From Planctomycetota bacterium (GTDB lineage Bacteria > Planctomycetota > UBA1135 > GCA-002686595): DNA of 64,000 nucleotides. The notes below the pieces were generated by a model. It saw only the letters and a list, made by a program, of their open reading frames with translations, did not search any database and was not told the origin of the DNA. Where the stretch lies: assembly GCA_027083445.1 (NCBI GenBank), contig JALWOP010000005.1, forward strand, positions 39,035 through 103,034, read 5' to 3'. Position numbers and translations under genes: made by a program. Within the stretch, counting starts at the first letter, position 1. Every line of letters begins with the position of its first letter. Below are positions 16,192-25,026 of this stretch, piece after piece.

Positions 16192-18258
16192 TTATCGGGC
16201 AAGACCCACGCTCACCACGTTCGAGATCCAGGGCGGAGCACCCGCTGCGACGGCGGCCAAGCGTAGCGTGCCGCCGGCTTGCCCCGCGAGCAGCCCGGGC
16301 GGCAGAGTGAAGGTGAGCTCTGTCTTGCCCTCCGCTGAGAGCATGCCGGAGACACGGGGAAGAACCTGACTCACGCCGCCGGTGGTCTGGTCGACGGCAA
16401 GGCGCAGGAAGACGGGTGCGAAGGCGTGGCTCGGACCCGCATCGATCGAAAGGGCAAGGCTTCCGCCCTCAGCCACGGAGAGGAAGGCGCGGGAGGCGGT
16501 CAGAGGGTTCACGACTCCGTCCTGGACCTCCACGAGTGCTACGTCGTCGATCGTCCATCCACCGAAGTTCAAGCCACTGTCCGCTTCCATGTGGAAGCTG
16601 ACCCGTACCGAAGGAGATCCGTCCGCGATCGAGCTGATGTCGATCAATTGGCTCTGCCAGGCGCTGTCGATCAGGTGGTCGGCTCCCTGGAAAGCCGAGG
16701 CGGGGTTCTCCCAGACCTGGACACCGTTCACCTCGATGCGGGCGTGGTCCCAGGCACCATCCTCCACGGTGAGCCAGCGTTGGAAACGCAGCTCGACTCC
16801 CGTGGCGGTCGAGCAGTCGATGGGGGGGGACTCGAGATAGTTGTTCATGTCGCGGCGATACTTGCCGTTCATGCCGCCTTGACCCAGATCGTTCCCCCAA
16901 ACCTGGGTTCCACTGGCGGCCAGGGGCGGATCGAAGCCTCCGATGCCGGAGGGGACACCCTTTTGCCAGTCATCTTCCTTGGCGATCATGTGGCTCGTCC
17001 AGCCCCCATTGCCGCTGCCCTCGAAGTCATCGCTGAAGATGGGGAGCACCCGTTCGACGCGCAGCGTTTGGGTCGATCGTCCCGCCTTGCGCGCCTCGGG
17101 CCACCATTCCTCGTTGCCTTGCAGGTCCTCGGCCACGATGTAGTACTCGATCACTCCACGCGTGCGGGGACCGGGGATGGAGCCCAACCACTCTCCGTTC
17201 TGAGCGGAAGGCAACATCGGCTCGATGCGCCAGGGGCCCTTGGCCAAGCGATGGTAGAGGGTGACCTCGGTGACCTCGATGCCGTTCAAGGACTGTACTT
17301 GGCAGCGGATGGGATAGGGCCCCCCCGCGTCTTCGCTGGATTCCAGGGGGGTGTGCTGGATCTCCATATCCAGGGGTTGCGCCAAGAAAGCGGCCCAAGC
17401 TACGGCTCCGCGGGTGATGTCACGCGCCAGGTTGAAGTCGTTGGCGCTCGTTCCGATCGTGTCGGCGCTGGTGTGGAGGAAGGGCGAGTCGTGTTCGAAA
17501 TCCTCGAAAGGGAAGACGGCCGGATAGCCGGCGTCCTGGAAGGATGCGTGGTCACTGTCGCCCGACTTGTCGATGTGGGTCGTTACCCCGAGGGTTGGAA
17601 CGTAGAGCGGGGTCAGGGCGGCAAGGTCCTTGGAGAGCTGCGTGTCCGCATAGCCCAGGAGGAAATCCACGTCGTAGGCATCGTTTGCCTCCCGGTAGGC
17701 GATCATGTCCAGGTTGATCATTCCGACCACCTGCGTTCCCTGGGCACGCAGCGCCTTGGCATGGGCCTCGGAACCGACCAGGCCCAACTCCTCGGTGGAA
17801 AAGAGGACCAGGTGCACCGTATCCTCGAAGGGAGTGCCCGCCAGGACACGGGCGATCTCCAACACAGCCGAGGTCCCCGAGGCGTTGTCGTCGGCTCCCG
17901 GCGCAGCCTTGTGGATCCCGGATTGATTGATGGAGTCGTAATGGGCCCCCACGATCACGACTCGCTCGGGATGGCTGACGCCGGGGTACTCGCAGATCAC
18001 GTTGGGCGGGAAGGCGGGGTCGAAGGACTCGGTGCTGACCTGAGCCCCGGGTAGGCTGGAGAGACGCCCCACGAGCCAGTCCTTGACCTGCCAGGCCTCA
18101 GGACTCGTCGCCCGCCGGGTCGGGTAGGCGCTCAGGGTCTCGACATCGGCGCGGATGCGTGTCTTTTCGACCTGCGCTACCAGGGCCGCGATGCGTGGAT
18201 CGGGGCTCTGAACGGAGGGGAGGGGCGTCACGAGGAGGAGGGTCGTCAGTAGGGACAT
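16192..18258 (-). CDS. Secreted M28-family zinc aminopeptidase
   Basis: The approximately 688-residue exported protein has an M28 peptidase domain in its N-terminal half. Visible zinc ligand segments are VGAHYDS, PGADDNASG, FSTEELGLVGS, INLDMIAY and the later HTSADT. The C-terminal half holds beta-rich regions, including a jelly-roll-like WTIDDVALVEV segment common in secreted hydrolases. ATG at 18258 gives a signal peptide directly (MSLLTTLLLVTPLP); an in-frame ATG at 18315 would add 19 residues. Neither has a strong Shine-Dalgarno. It likely digests external peptides. Confidence 0.85.
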   Translation of the reverse strand: MSLLTTLLLVTPLPSVQSPDPRIAALVAQVEKTRIRADVETLSAYPTRRATSPEAWQVKDWLVGRLSSLPGAQVSTESFDPAFPPNVICEYPGVSHPERVVIVGAHYDSINQSGIHKAAPGADDNASGTSAVLEIARVLAGTPFEDTVHLVLFSTEELGLVGSEAHAKALRAQGTQVVGMINLDMIAYREANDAYDVDFLLGYADTQLSKDLAALTPLYVPTLGVTTHIDKSGDSDHASFQDAGYPAVFPFEDFEHDSPFLHTSADTIGTSANDFNLARDITRGAVAWAAFLAQPLDMEIQHTPLESSEDAGGPYPIRCQVQSLNGIEVTEVTLYHRLAKGPWRIEPMLPSAQNGEWLGSIPGPRTRGVIEYYIVAEDLQGNEEWWPEARKAGRSTQTLRVERVLPIFSDDFEGSGNGGWTSHMIAKEDDWQKGVPSGIGGFDPPLAASGTQVWGNDLGQGGMNGKYRRDMNNYLESPPIDCSTATGVELRFQRWLTVEDGAWDHARIEVNGVQVWENPASAFQGADHLIDSAWQSQLIDISSIADGSPSVRVSFHMEADSGLNFGGWTIDDVALVEVQDGVVNPLTASRAFLSVAEGGSLALSIDAGPSHAFAPVFLRLAVDQTTGGVSQVLPRVSGMLSAEGKTELTFTLPPGLLAGQAGGTLRLAAVAAGAPPWISNVVSVGLAR

Positions 18259-18411
18259 GATCGGCTCGAGAGAAGGATAGAAGGGTTTCAGCAGCGACTC
18301 CTTCAGGGATAGCATTCACCGGACGGCGCATTGCGGCGTTCTGGGCGCTGGAATCGGCGCATTCCGCTCTGGACCGCGCCGGCCCGAGTCCCTATCCAAG
18401 GGGGATTAGCC

Positions 18412-18873
18412 ATGCTGGACGAGTACGATCGAGCCCTCTTGGGACTCATGCAGGAGAGCAACCTGCGTACCCACGCTGAGCTTGCCGAGGCGGTTCACCT
18501 CTCCCCCTCCGCCGTGCGTCGGCGCCTGAAGGCTTTGCGTGATCGTGGTGTCATCCGCGCTGACGTCTCGATCGTGGAGCCGGGCGAGGGGGTGATGACC
18601 TTCATCGTCTTGGTCTCCTTCCACGAGGAGAGCCAAGAGGGCTATGCACGCTTTATGGAACGCATGCAGGCCTCCAAGGCCGTGGCTCAGTGCTACTACG
18701 TCGCCGGAGAGGTGGACTTCGTGCTCATCGTCCACGCGCGAAACATGGAGAGCTACCGAGAGTGGGGCGAGGAGCTCCTGCTTGCCGATCCCGCCATTCG
18801 TCGCTACGACACTCTGCCAGTCTGGCGCCGCGTCAAGAACGTCACGGCCCTGCCGGAGGAGTTTTTGGAGTGA
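18412..18873 (+). CDS. Lrp/AsnC-family transcriptional regulator
   Basis: The 153-residue protein has an N-terminal helix-turn-helix (about residues 4-50, with HAELAEAVHLSPSAVRRRLKAL) and a C-terminal RAM/AsnC ligand domain containing AQCYYVAGEVDFVLIVHA. It should bind amino acids or related ligands. AAGGGGG lies upstream of the ATG. The stop overlaps the GTG of the sigma-factor gene, so regulator, sigma factor and kinase are coupled. Confidence 0.85.
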   Translation: MLDEYDRALLGLMQESNLRTHAELAEAVHLSPSAVRRRLKALRDRGVIRADVSIVEPGEGVMTFIVLVSFHEESQEGYARFMERMQASKAVAQCYYVAGEVDFVLIVHARNMESYREWGEELLLADPAIRRYDTLPVWRRVKNVTALPEEFLE

Positions 18874-19565
18874 GTTCCTCTCTCCAGGCCGCCTTTCCGC
18901 CGACAGCCTGGTCGCGCATCGCCGCGGGGCCGGATTCCGAGGCTCTGGAGCGACTCTGTCGCGCCTATTGGCGCCCGATCTACTGGTACGTGCGCCGTGC
19001 TTGGAACAAGACCAGCGAGGACGCGGCCGATCTGACCCAGGCCTTCTTCCTGGACATGCTCAACCGAGAAGCCTTCCACCGGGCAGACAAGAGCCGCGGA
19101 CGTTTTCGGACTTTCCTGCGCGCGAGCATCGATAACTTTCTCCGTAAGGATCACCGGGCTGCCCTGGCTCTGGCACGGGGCGGCGGGAGGCTGCCGGCTC
19201 CCCTGGATCAGGAGGCCCTCGAACTGCCCGACCCGACGGTCGGACCGGCCGTGGATCTCTTCGACAGCCTCTGGGCGGTACACATGCTCGAGGAATCGGT
19301 CGAGCTCCTGCTCGAACGGTTGCAGGAGCTCGATCCCTTGGGAGGGGCGGTCTTCGAGGCCCACTACCTCGCAGCGCAGCGCCCCTCCCTCGCGGCCCTG
19401 GCGCGCAGGCTGGCGGTCTCCGAATCCGCGGCGCGGCGGGCTCTCGTGCGGGCACGGCGCGCCTGGATCGGCGTGGTGCGCGCCCGCTTGCTCGACACCC
19501 TGACCCGTCCAGAGGATGTCGAAGAGGAGCTGCGCCTGTTGTTTGGAGATAGGCTGGAGGAGTGA
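18870..19565 (+). CDS. ECF-like sigma factor
   Basis: The 231-residue protein has a region-2-like segment with YWRPIYWYVRRAWNKTSEDAADLTQAFFLDM and a later region-4 helix-turn-helix (PSLAALARRLAVSESAARRALVRARRAW). This form, with the DLTQ.FF motif, is typical of sigma factors linked to Ser/Thr kinases in Planctomycetota and related phyla. GTG at 18870 has GGAGGAG 8 nt upstream and overlaps the Lrp stop; its own stop overlaps the start of the kinase gene, its probable regulator. Confidence 0.8.
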   Translation: MSSSLQAAFPPTAWSRIAAGPDSEALERLCRAYWRPIYWYVRRAWNKTSEDAADLTQAFFLDMLNREAFHRADKSRGRFRTFLRASIDNFLRKDHRAALALARGGGRLPAPLDQEALELPDPTVGPAVDLFDSLWAVHMLEESVELLLERLQELDPLGGAVFEAHYLAAQRPSLAALARRLAVSESAARRALVRARRAWIGVVRARLLDTLTRPEDVEEELRLLFGDRLEE

Positions 19566-21439
19566 AGCGCCTCTCCGCCGAGACTCTACGACGCCTGGCA
19601 GCCGATCTGCACACGGAGCCGGAGGACGAGCTCGAAAGCGAGGTGCGCCGTGCCCGAGCCACGGGTGCGCGGGTGCTGGGGCGCTATCTGTTGCTCGAGG
19701 AGATCGGCCGGGGTTCGGGGGGCCGGGTCTACCGCGCCTACGATCCCACCCTGCGGCGCCTGGCAGCGGTCAAGCTGCTCTCGATCCGTGCTCTCGACGC
19801 AGGCGCACGTTCCCAGTTCGAGCGCGAGGTGATCGCCATGGCGGGCCTGGCGAGCCCTCACATCGTGCGCGTCCTCGATGCGGGCACAGAGGGGGACGAG
19901 CTTTGGTTTGCGATGGAGTGGATGGGGGAGGGCTCCCTCGAAGATGCCCTGGCTCGGGGTCCCATGCAGCCCGAGCAGGCCATTCGCATCGTGAGAGAGG
20001 TCGGCGAGGCTCTCGATTGCATGCACGAGGCCGGCCTCCTGCACCTGGACGTGAAACCCGCCAACGTCCTGCTCGAGGGGGGGCGGGCGCGCCTGGCGGA
20101 CTTCGGAGCGGTCGCTCGGCGCCTTCCCCCGATCGAGAGCGCGGAGGCCGCGACGGGGAAGCGTCCGATTGGAACGCGGGGCTACATGGCCCCCGAGCAG
20201 GCTCGCGGGGATTGGACCGAACTCGACCGGCGGGCGGACGTCTACGGTCTGGCTTCTCTCCTGGCCACCTTGCTCACGGCGTCTCCGCCGGAGGAGGCGC
20301 CTCTCGATCCGCTTCCGGCGCACCTGGCGGAGGCCATCCGTCGTGGCCGAGAGTCCGAGCGTGAGGCGCGCTTTGCCTGCGTCGAAGATTTCCTGAGCGC
20401 CCTCGAGGAACCCGGTGCGCGGCTTGGCGGCCGGCGGCTCCCCATCGGGTCGCTGACCACCCTGATTCTCGCAGTCGCGTCCCTTCTCGGGCTCTTCCTG
20501 CTCCTGCGGCGCGGATCCGGTGGAGAGGGCAATCTGCCCGGCGAGCGGCCGTCACTGCCCGAGGGGAACCTCGCCGGCGCGAGCCGGGAGGTGCAGCGGG
20601 ACTACCTGATCGCACGCTGCCGTACCTTCTTCGAGGACTTCTCCTACCACCCCATCGACCTCGATCGGTGGCTCAGCACCATCGAGGAATCTCCGCTGAG
20701 CGAGGTGATCTCCGGGCTTGCGGATGCTGGTGATCCCTGGGCGCGCTCTCTGCTCGGGGTGGAGCCCCCGCCGGCGGTGGGGAGCGGGCCGGTCGAACTC
20801 GACTTGGCTTGCGCGGCTCTGGCTCTGACCGGCGATGACCCGGCCCTAGCGGCGGCAGGATTGCGCTCGCTCGCTGACGAAAGCGGGGATGCGGGGCCGC
20901 GCCTCTTGCTGGCGATGTACGAACTCTCCGAGGAGGAGCCCTTGGCGGCGCGGGGAATCCTCGCCGGCCTCGAGCACCCCGCCGCCGACCGCATGCGGAC
21001 GATCATCGACGAGGCGCTGGGAGATCAGGCGGCCGACACCCTTCCCCGGCTACGGCAGGCTGCGCGGGAGGTCGGGGTGTTTTGGGCAGACGTGGGGGTA
21101 GCCGAGTTGCTCGCGGGAGATGCGGACGCTGCGGCGGATGCTTTCGAGCGTTGCCTCGCGGGGGCGTCCACCTGCGTTACGGCCTGGCACCACCTGGCGG
21201 TGGCCCGTGAGCGGCTTGGAGATCGCGAAGGGGCTCTCGGGGCCCTCGAGCGGGTGTGCGCCCTGGCGGGGGAGCTTGGTTGGGATGCGAGCCCGGCCCG
21301 GGACTGGACCTTCCTCAGCCGTTCGAGTTACGTCCTGCTCTGGCCCTCCGCTGTGGCGATCCGGAGCGACCCATGGCTGGCGCAGCTACGTTCGAGCGAG
21401 GGCTATCGGGATCGCATCGAGCCGCTCCTACCCCGGTAG
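19562..21439 (+). CDS. Transmembrane Ser/Thr protein kinase with C-terminal TPR-like region
   Basis: The 625-residue protein has an N-terminal Hanks-type kinase domain (about residues 40-275). It shows a glycine loop EIGRGSGGRVY, an AVKLL lysine, a catalytic loop HLDVKPANV, DFG, and GTRGYMAPEQ. HRD is HLD, as in many bacterial kinases. A single membrane helix follows at about 296-315, then a helical repeat domain probably of TPR type. GTG at 19562 overlaps the sigma-factor stop. The kinase likely controls the ECF sigma factor by phosphorylation, as known for similar pairs. Confidence 0.85.
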   Translation: MKRLSAETLRRLAADLHTEPEDELESEVRRARATGARVLGRYLLLEEIGRGSGGRVYRAYDPTLRRLAAVKLLSIRALDAGARSQFEREVIAMAGLASPHIVRVLDAGTEGDELWFAMEWMGEGSLEDALARGPMQPEQAIRIVREVGEALDCMHEAGLLHLDVKPANVLLEGGRARLADFGAVARRLPPIESAEAATGKRPIGTRGYMAPEQARGDWTELDRRADVYGLASLLATLLTASPPEEAPLDPLPAHLAEAIRRGRESEREARFACVEDFLSALEEPGARLGGRRLPIGSLTTLILAVASLLGLFLLLRRGSGGEGNLPGERPSLPEGNLAGASREVQRDYLIARCRTFFEDFSYHPIDLDRWLSTIEESPLSEVISGLADAGDPWARSLLGVEPPPAVGSGPVELDLACAALALTGDDPALAAAGLRSLADESGDAGPRLLLAMYELSEEEPLAARGILAGLEHPAADRMRTIIDEALGDQAADTLPRLRQAAREVGVFWADVGVAELLAGDADAAADAFERCLAGASTCVTAWHHLAVARERLGDREGALGALERVCALAGELGWDASPARDWTFLSRSSYVLLWPSAVAIRSDPWLAQLRSSEGYRDRIEPLLPR

Positions 21440-21602
21440 ATCCCCGCCCGGACCCCTCAGGTCGGCCTGCCGTTTGGGAAGAGTCGATTCGGTTGGGCGC
21501 TGTAACCTATTACCGCAGAGTGGTTTAGGGAAATGTTCCCAGTCGGCGGTCGAGATTTCTCGGCCCGGGGCGGCGGATCCGTGGCGCGACGGTTACCCGA
21601 GG

Positions 21603-21630
21603 GTGGAGGCACTCCCATTCCGGCCTCCAC
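21603..21630 (+). promoter_or_regulatory. Inverted repeat in the leader of the beta-helix gene
   Basis: GTGGAGGC-N12-GCCTCCAC is a perfect 8-bp inverted repeat that ends 16 nt before the ATG at 21647. It could be a leader hairpin masking translation or an operator. No poly-T follows, so it is not a simple terminator. Confidence 0.35.
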
Positions 21631-21646
21631 GAAAAGCAACACCACC

Positions 21647-23716
21647 ATGCGTCTACCTCTCATCACCACCGTTCTCGCTCTCTCTCTGGCGCTTGCTTCA
21701 TCCGCTGCGGCTTCCCAGCTTCCCGCGCCGCGGCTGGAGGTCGCTCCACTGCGGGGCGGCCTCGAGCTACGCGTCGACAACCCCGGGCGAGAGCCGCTCT
21801 GGCTGCTCCTCGATCGCCGTAGGGGACCCGCACGGGTGGGAAGCATCGCCCTGGGGGTGGGACTCTCCGAGGATCTGCGCGTCCTACCCCTCGGTGGCCG
21901 GGGCCGGGCCCACCTCACACGGATGCTGCCCGCGAGCCTGCTCCAGGGGGGGGGCTGGTACCTCCAGGCGATTGCGCCAGCCACTCTGGCCACCTCAGGG
22001 ACCTGGCGTGTCGGAGGTGCGGCCCAGTCTGGGGGCGGACTCCTGGGGAACTGGGGAGGACCCTCGCGGCTGCTATTTGTCGACGGGACAAGCGGCGTCG
22101 ACGGTGGACCGGGAACGCCGGGAGCTCCCTGGCGCACGATTCAGTACGCCGCCGACCACGCACCGGCCGGCAGCACGGTCGTCATCGCCGCGGGTATCTA
22201 TCCCGAGCGCGTAGTCGTCGGAGTCTCGGGCAATGCGAGCGAGGGACCGATCACCTTCAGCGGGGACCCCGCTGGAGGGACGATACTGGACGGTTCGGGC
22301 TTCGGGGGAAGCGATTTTGCGACCTGGAGCGGTGCCTTCGGGCTGGGGTTGCTCGACGTGACCGATCATTCGTGGTTGCGTTTCGAACACCTGGAGATTC
22401 GCGGTCTGGAGACGACCAGCCCCAACTACTTCCTGATGGGAGTCGTGGTCTCGAAGACGGATCAGAACACAACGCCGGTCGAGCATGTGGAGTTCTTCGA
22501 CCTCGATGTGCATGACATCCGCTACGTGGGCGGGAACAACAACGGCGGCGCCCAGGGGATCGCTTTCTACGGCGGGCACACAGGAGTACCCATCCGAGAC
22601 GTCGAGGTCGTGGAGAGCGAGATTCACCACCTCCGCCTCGGACAGAGCGAGTCGATGACCTTCAACGGGAACATCGAGGGTTTCTACGTGGCCCGTTGCC
22701 TCGTCCACGACAACGACAACATCGGCATCTCGATCATCGGCTGGGAGGGGACGGCCGGCGGGAGTTGGAGTGACGACAGCAGTGACGGCAACGCCGACCA
22801 ATACGGTGGGCATGACCCGAACGATCGCGCACGTGCGGGTCTCGTGCAGGACAACTGGGTCTGGGCCTGCAGTACCGAGACGCCGGTCAAGAACACCACC
22901 TACCCGCCCCACGACTACTCCGCAGGCGGTATCTACGTCGACGGGGGCAAGGACTGCGTCATCCAGCGCAACTTCGTCTACGAGTGTGATCTGGGCATTG
23001 AGATCGGGTGCGAGCATGCCGGCGTGGACGACAATGGAGTGCCGCGGGACGTGAGCGATATCACCTGCCGCAACAACGTCGTCTACTACTGCGGCCAGGC
23101 CGGCATCGGTCTTGGGGGCTACAACAAGTTCCGCGGTGTGGCGATCGCCTGCGAGGTCCTGAACAACACGGTCTACAAGTGTTCCAGCCTGGGCTGGGGT
23201 GGTGGACAGGTTCTGGTGGGCAAGTCCCACGACAACCGCATCGCGGGGAACATCCTCTATGCGCGCGGTAGTGCCGACGTCGACGACTACGATGGCTACA
23301 ACAACTCCGGTCAGGATTGGAGTTACGACCATGGAGTGGTCCTCGGCAGCAGCGTGGGGGCGGCCAACAACTACGGCAACGAACTCGATTCGAATCTCTA
23401 CTTCACCGAGGACGGGATCGCGAACATCTACTGGAAGTGGGAGATGGGAGACAACAAGGATCCCAAGCAGGGCTGGAGTGGCCTGGCGGCGATCGATGCC
23501 AACGGCCTCTTCGGTGATCCACTCTTCATCAACGCGACCCTCGGCCGAGCCAACGGTAGCGAAGACTTCCGGCTCTCGGATGCGGCCTCACCCGCGGTGG
23601 ACAGTGGAGACGGCACGCTCGATGTCGGCCACCTGGATGGTTGGCACTACCTGCGGGTCGCCGGTCCGAGTGTGGACCGCGGTGCCCACGAGTGGGGCTC
23701 CCTGCCGTCTCATTGA
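21647..23716 (+). CDS. Secreted right-handed beta-helix protein
   Basis: The 689-residue protein has a signal peptide (about residues 1-24) and a right-handed parallel beta-helix (about 140-600). The entry is DGGPGTPGAPWRTIQYAAD...GSTVVIAAGIYPERVVV, the DUF1565/pectate-lyase-like pattern; turns such as NNVVYYCGQAGIGLGG follow. Such folds occur in polysaccharide lyases and hydrolases, but no catalytic residues can be assigned by eye. ATG at 21647 was chosen because the signal peptide begins there. Confidence 0.75.
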   Translation: MRLPLITTVLALSLALASSAAASQLPAPRLEVAPLRGGLELRVDNPGREPLWLLLDRRRGPARVGSIALGVGLSEDLRVLPLGGRGRAHLTRMLPASLLQGGGWYLQAIAPATLATSGTWRVGGAAQSGGGLLGNWGGPSRLLFVDGTSGVDGGPGTPGAPWRTIQYAADHAPAGSTVVIAAGIYPERVVVGVSGNASEGPITFSGDPAGGTILDGSGFGGSDFATWSGAFGLGLLDVTDHSWLRFEHLEIRGLETTSPNYFLMGVVVSKTDQNTTPVEHVEFFDLDVHDIRYVGGNNNGGAQGIAFYGGHTGVPIRDVEVVESEIHHLRLGQSESMTFNGNIEGFYVARCLVHDNDNIGISIIGWEGTAGGSWSDDSSDGNADQYGGHDPNDRARAGLVQDNWVWACSTETPVKNTTYPPHDYSAGGIYVDGGKDCVIQRNFVYECDLGIEIGCEHAGVDDNGVPRDVSDITCRNNVVYYCGQAGIGLGGYNKFRGVAIACEVLNNTVYKCSSLGWGGGQVLVGKSHDNRIAGNILYARGSADVDDYDGYNNSGQDWSYDHGVVLGSSVGAANNYGNELDSNLYFTEDGIANIYWKWEMGDNKDPKQGWSGLAAIDANGLFGDPLFINATLGRANGSEDFRLSDAASPAVDSGDGTLDVGHLDGWHYLRVAGPSVDRGAHEWGSLPSH

Positions 23717-23779
23717 TGGCTGTGGCCTCTGGGCCGCTACCGGGTCACCTGGCCGGTACTGGGCTTGGATGGAGCGGGG

Positions 23780-23797
23780 TGGAAGCAGCGGCTTCCA
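23780..23797 (+). terminator. Hairpin after the beta-helix gene
   Basis: TGGAAGC-AGCG-GCTTCCA is a perfect 7-bp stem with a 4-nt loop, 63 bp after the stop at 23716. It is followed only by TTCCC, so it would be a weak terminator. Confidence 0.35.
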
Positions 23798-23882
23798 TTC
23801 CCGCTCGTGTCTTTCTGTGCCGTGCTAACTTGGAGCAGGTTTCCCCGGGCCGGATCCACCTCCAACCTTCCTCCCAACGGTG

Positions 23883-25013
23883 ATGATCATGATCCAGAGC
23901 CTCCTGCCCCTCGTCTTCCTAGCGACCTCGAGTTTTGGAGGCGGTTGCCCCGTGCCTCCCTGCGAGGGGGGAATGAACTGCCCCGAACCCTGCCCTGCCT
24001 ATGCGGCTGACTGCGACGTGGCCTACGGCAGCGAGCCCTGGCAGCTTCTCGACGTCTATCTCCCGGCAGGTTGGACCCCTGGGGATATGTCCCGCCCGAC
24101 GGTTTTCTATGTGCACGGAGGGGGCTGGAGCCAAGGGGACAAGCGCTGCAAGACGGTCCTGCAGATGATCGAACCCTTGGTCATCGCCGGCTACCCCGTC
24201 GTCTCGGTGAACTATGAGCTGACCCAGCAGGGGGCCAATCCGGGGACCTGGCCCCAGCCGCTCTTCGATGTGAAGCTGGCCCTGGCTTGGGTGCGTGGTC
24301 CCGGCTCGCAACTTCCCTACGGTCTGCCCGGCTGCGTTGCGGCCGTGGGGACCTCGGCGGGGGGACACCTGGTCAACCTCCTGGGGGCCACCTGGGACGT
24401 GGCGGAGTTGGCACCCCTGCCCCCTTCACCCCCGGACCTCTTTCGGCCCGACCTGGTCCTGCCGATCTCGGGTCCGACGGACTTCTTCGTTCTCGGCTGC
24501 GTGGGCTCCTGCAATGACAGCTCCTGCGCCACCTGCCCCCAGGGCCAGGTCTGCGGGGATCTCAGTGGTCCAGGGTTGGACACGCCGGTCGAGCAACTCG
24601 TCGGGTGTGTCTGGGAGACACCGAGCACGACCGGAGCGATCGGTGCCCGCTCCCGGACCTGTCGCCGAGTGCCCTGCACGCAGCGGCCGAGCTCGGCGCT
24701 GACGCAGCTCACCGGGGACCCCTTCATCGACGCCTCGCCCATCTTCTGGGTCGATGGGGGCGATCCGGCCTGCTATCAGGTCGGTGCCGTCTGCGACCCC
24801 CTCGTTCACGCCTCCCAACTCCTCGCCTACCAGGCCGCACTCGTGGGAGCCGGTGTCGATGCGAACCTCGTCCTGGAAAACGGCAGTCCGATGCGCTGTC
24901 TCCACGCTCTCGGCATCTACGGCCCGGCAGGGACCGCCATGCTCATCGACCAGGCGGTGACCGTCTGGTGGCCTTCGGTCCCCTCTTACGGGACGGGAAG
25001 CTTCTGCCGGTAA
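23883..25013 (+). CDS. Secreted alpha/beta-hydrolase (esterase/lipase-like)
   Basis: The approximately 376-residue protein has a signal peptide and an alpha/beta-hydrolase fold: an oxyanion motif YVHGGGWSQGD, a nucleophile elbow AVGTSAGGHL and a late His in MRCLHALGIY. It belongs to the carboxylesterase/BD-FAE-like group acting on acyl or aryl esters. It is rich in cysteine (for example CPVPPCEGGMNCPEPC after the signal peptide and CVGSCNDSSCATC in the middle), which suggests disulfide stabilisation. Start codons GTG 23880, ATG 23883 and ATG 23889 are all possible. Confidence 0.75.
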   Translation: MIMIQSLLPLVFLATSSFGGGCPVPPCEGGMNCPEPCPAYAADCDVAYGSEPWQLLDVYLPAGWTPGDMSRPTVFYVHGGGWSQGDKRCKTVLQMIEPLVIAGYPVVSVNYELTQQGANPGTWPQPLFDVKLALAWVRGPGSQLPYGLPGCVAAVGTSAGGHLVNLLGATWDVAELAPLPPSPPDLFRPDLVLPISGPTDFFVLGCVGSCNDSSCATCPQGQVCGDLSGPGLDTPVEQLVGCVWETPSTTGAIGARSRTCRRVPCTQRPSSALTQLTGDPFIDASPIFWVDGGDPACYQVGAVCDPLVHASQLLAYQAALVGAGVDANLVLENGSPMRCLHALGIYGPAGTAMLIDQAVTVWWPSVPSYGTGSFCR

Positions 25014-25026
25014 CGCCGTCGGCGGA

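Noticed and set aside
16426..18054. Plus-strand open frame (542 codons) opposite the M28 peptidase
   Set aside because: Antisense of a peptidase with all zinc-ligand motifs; composition is not protein-like.
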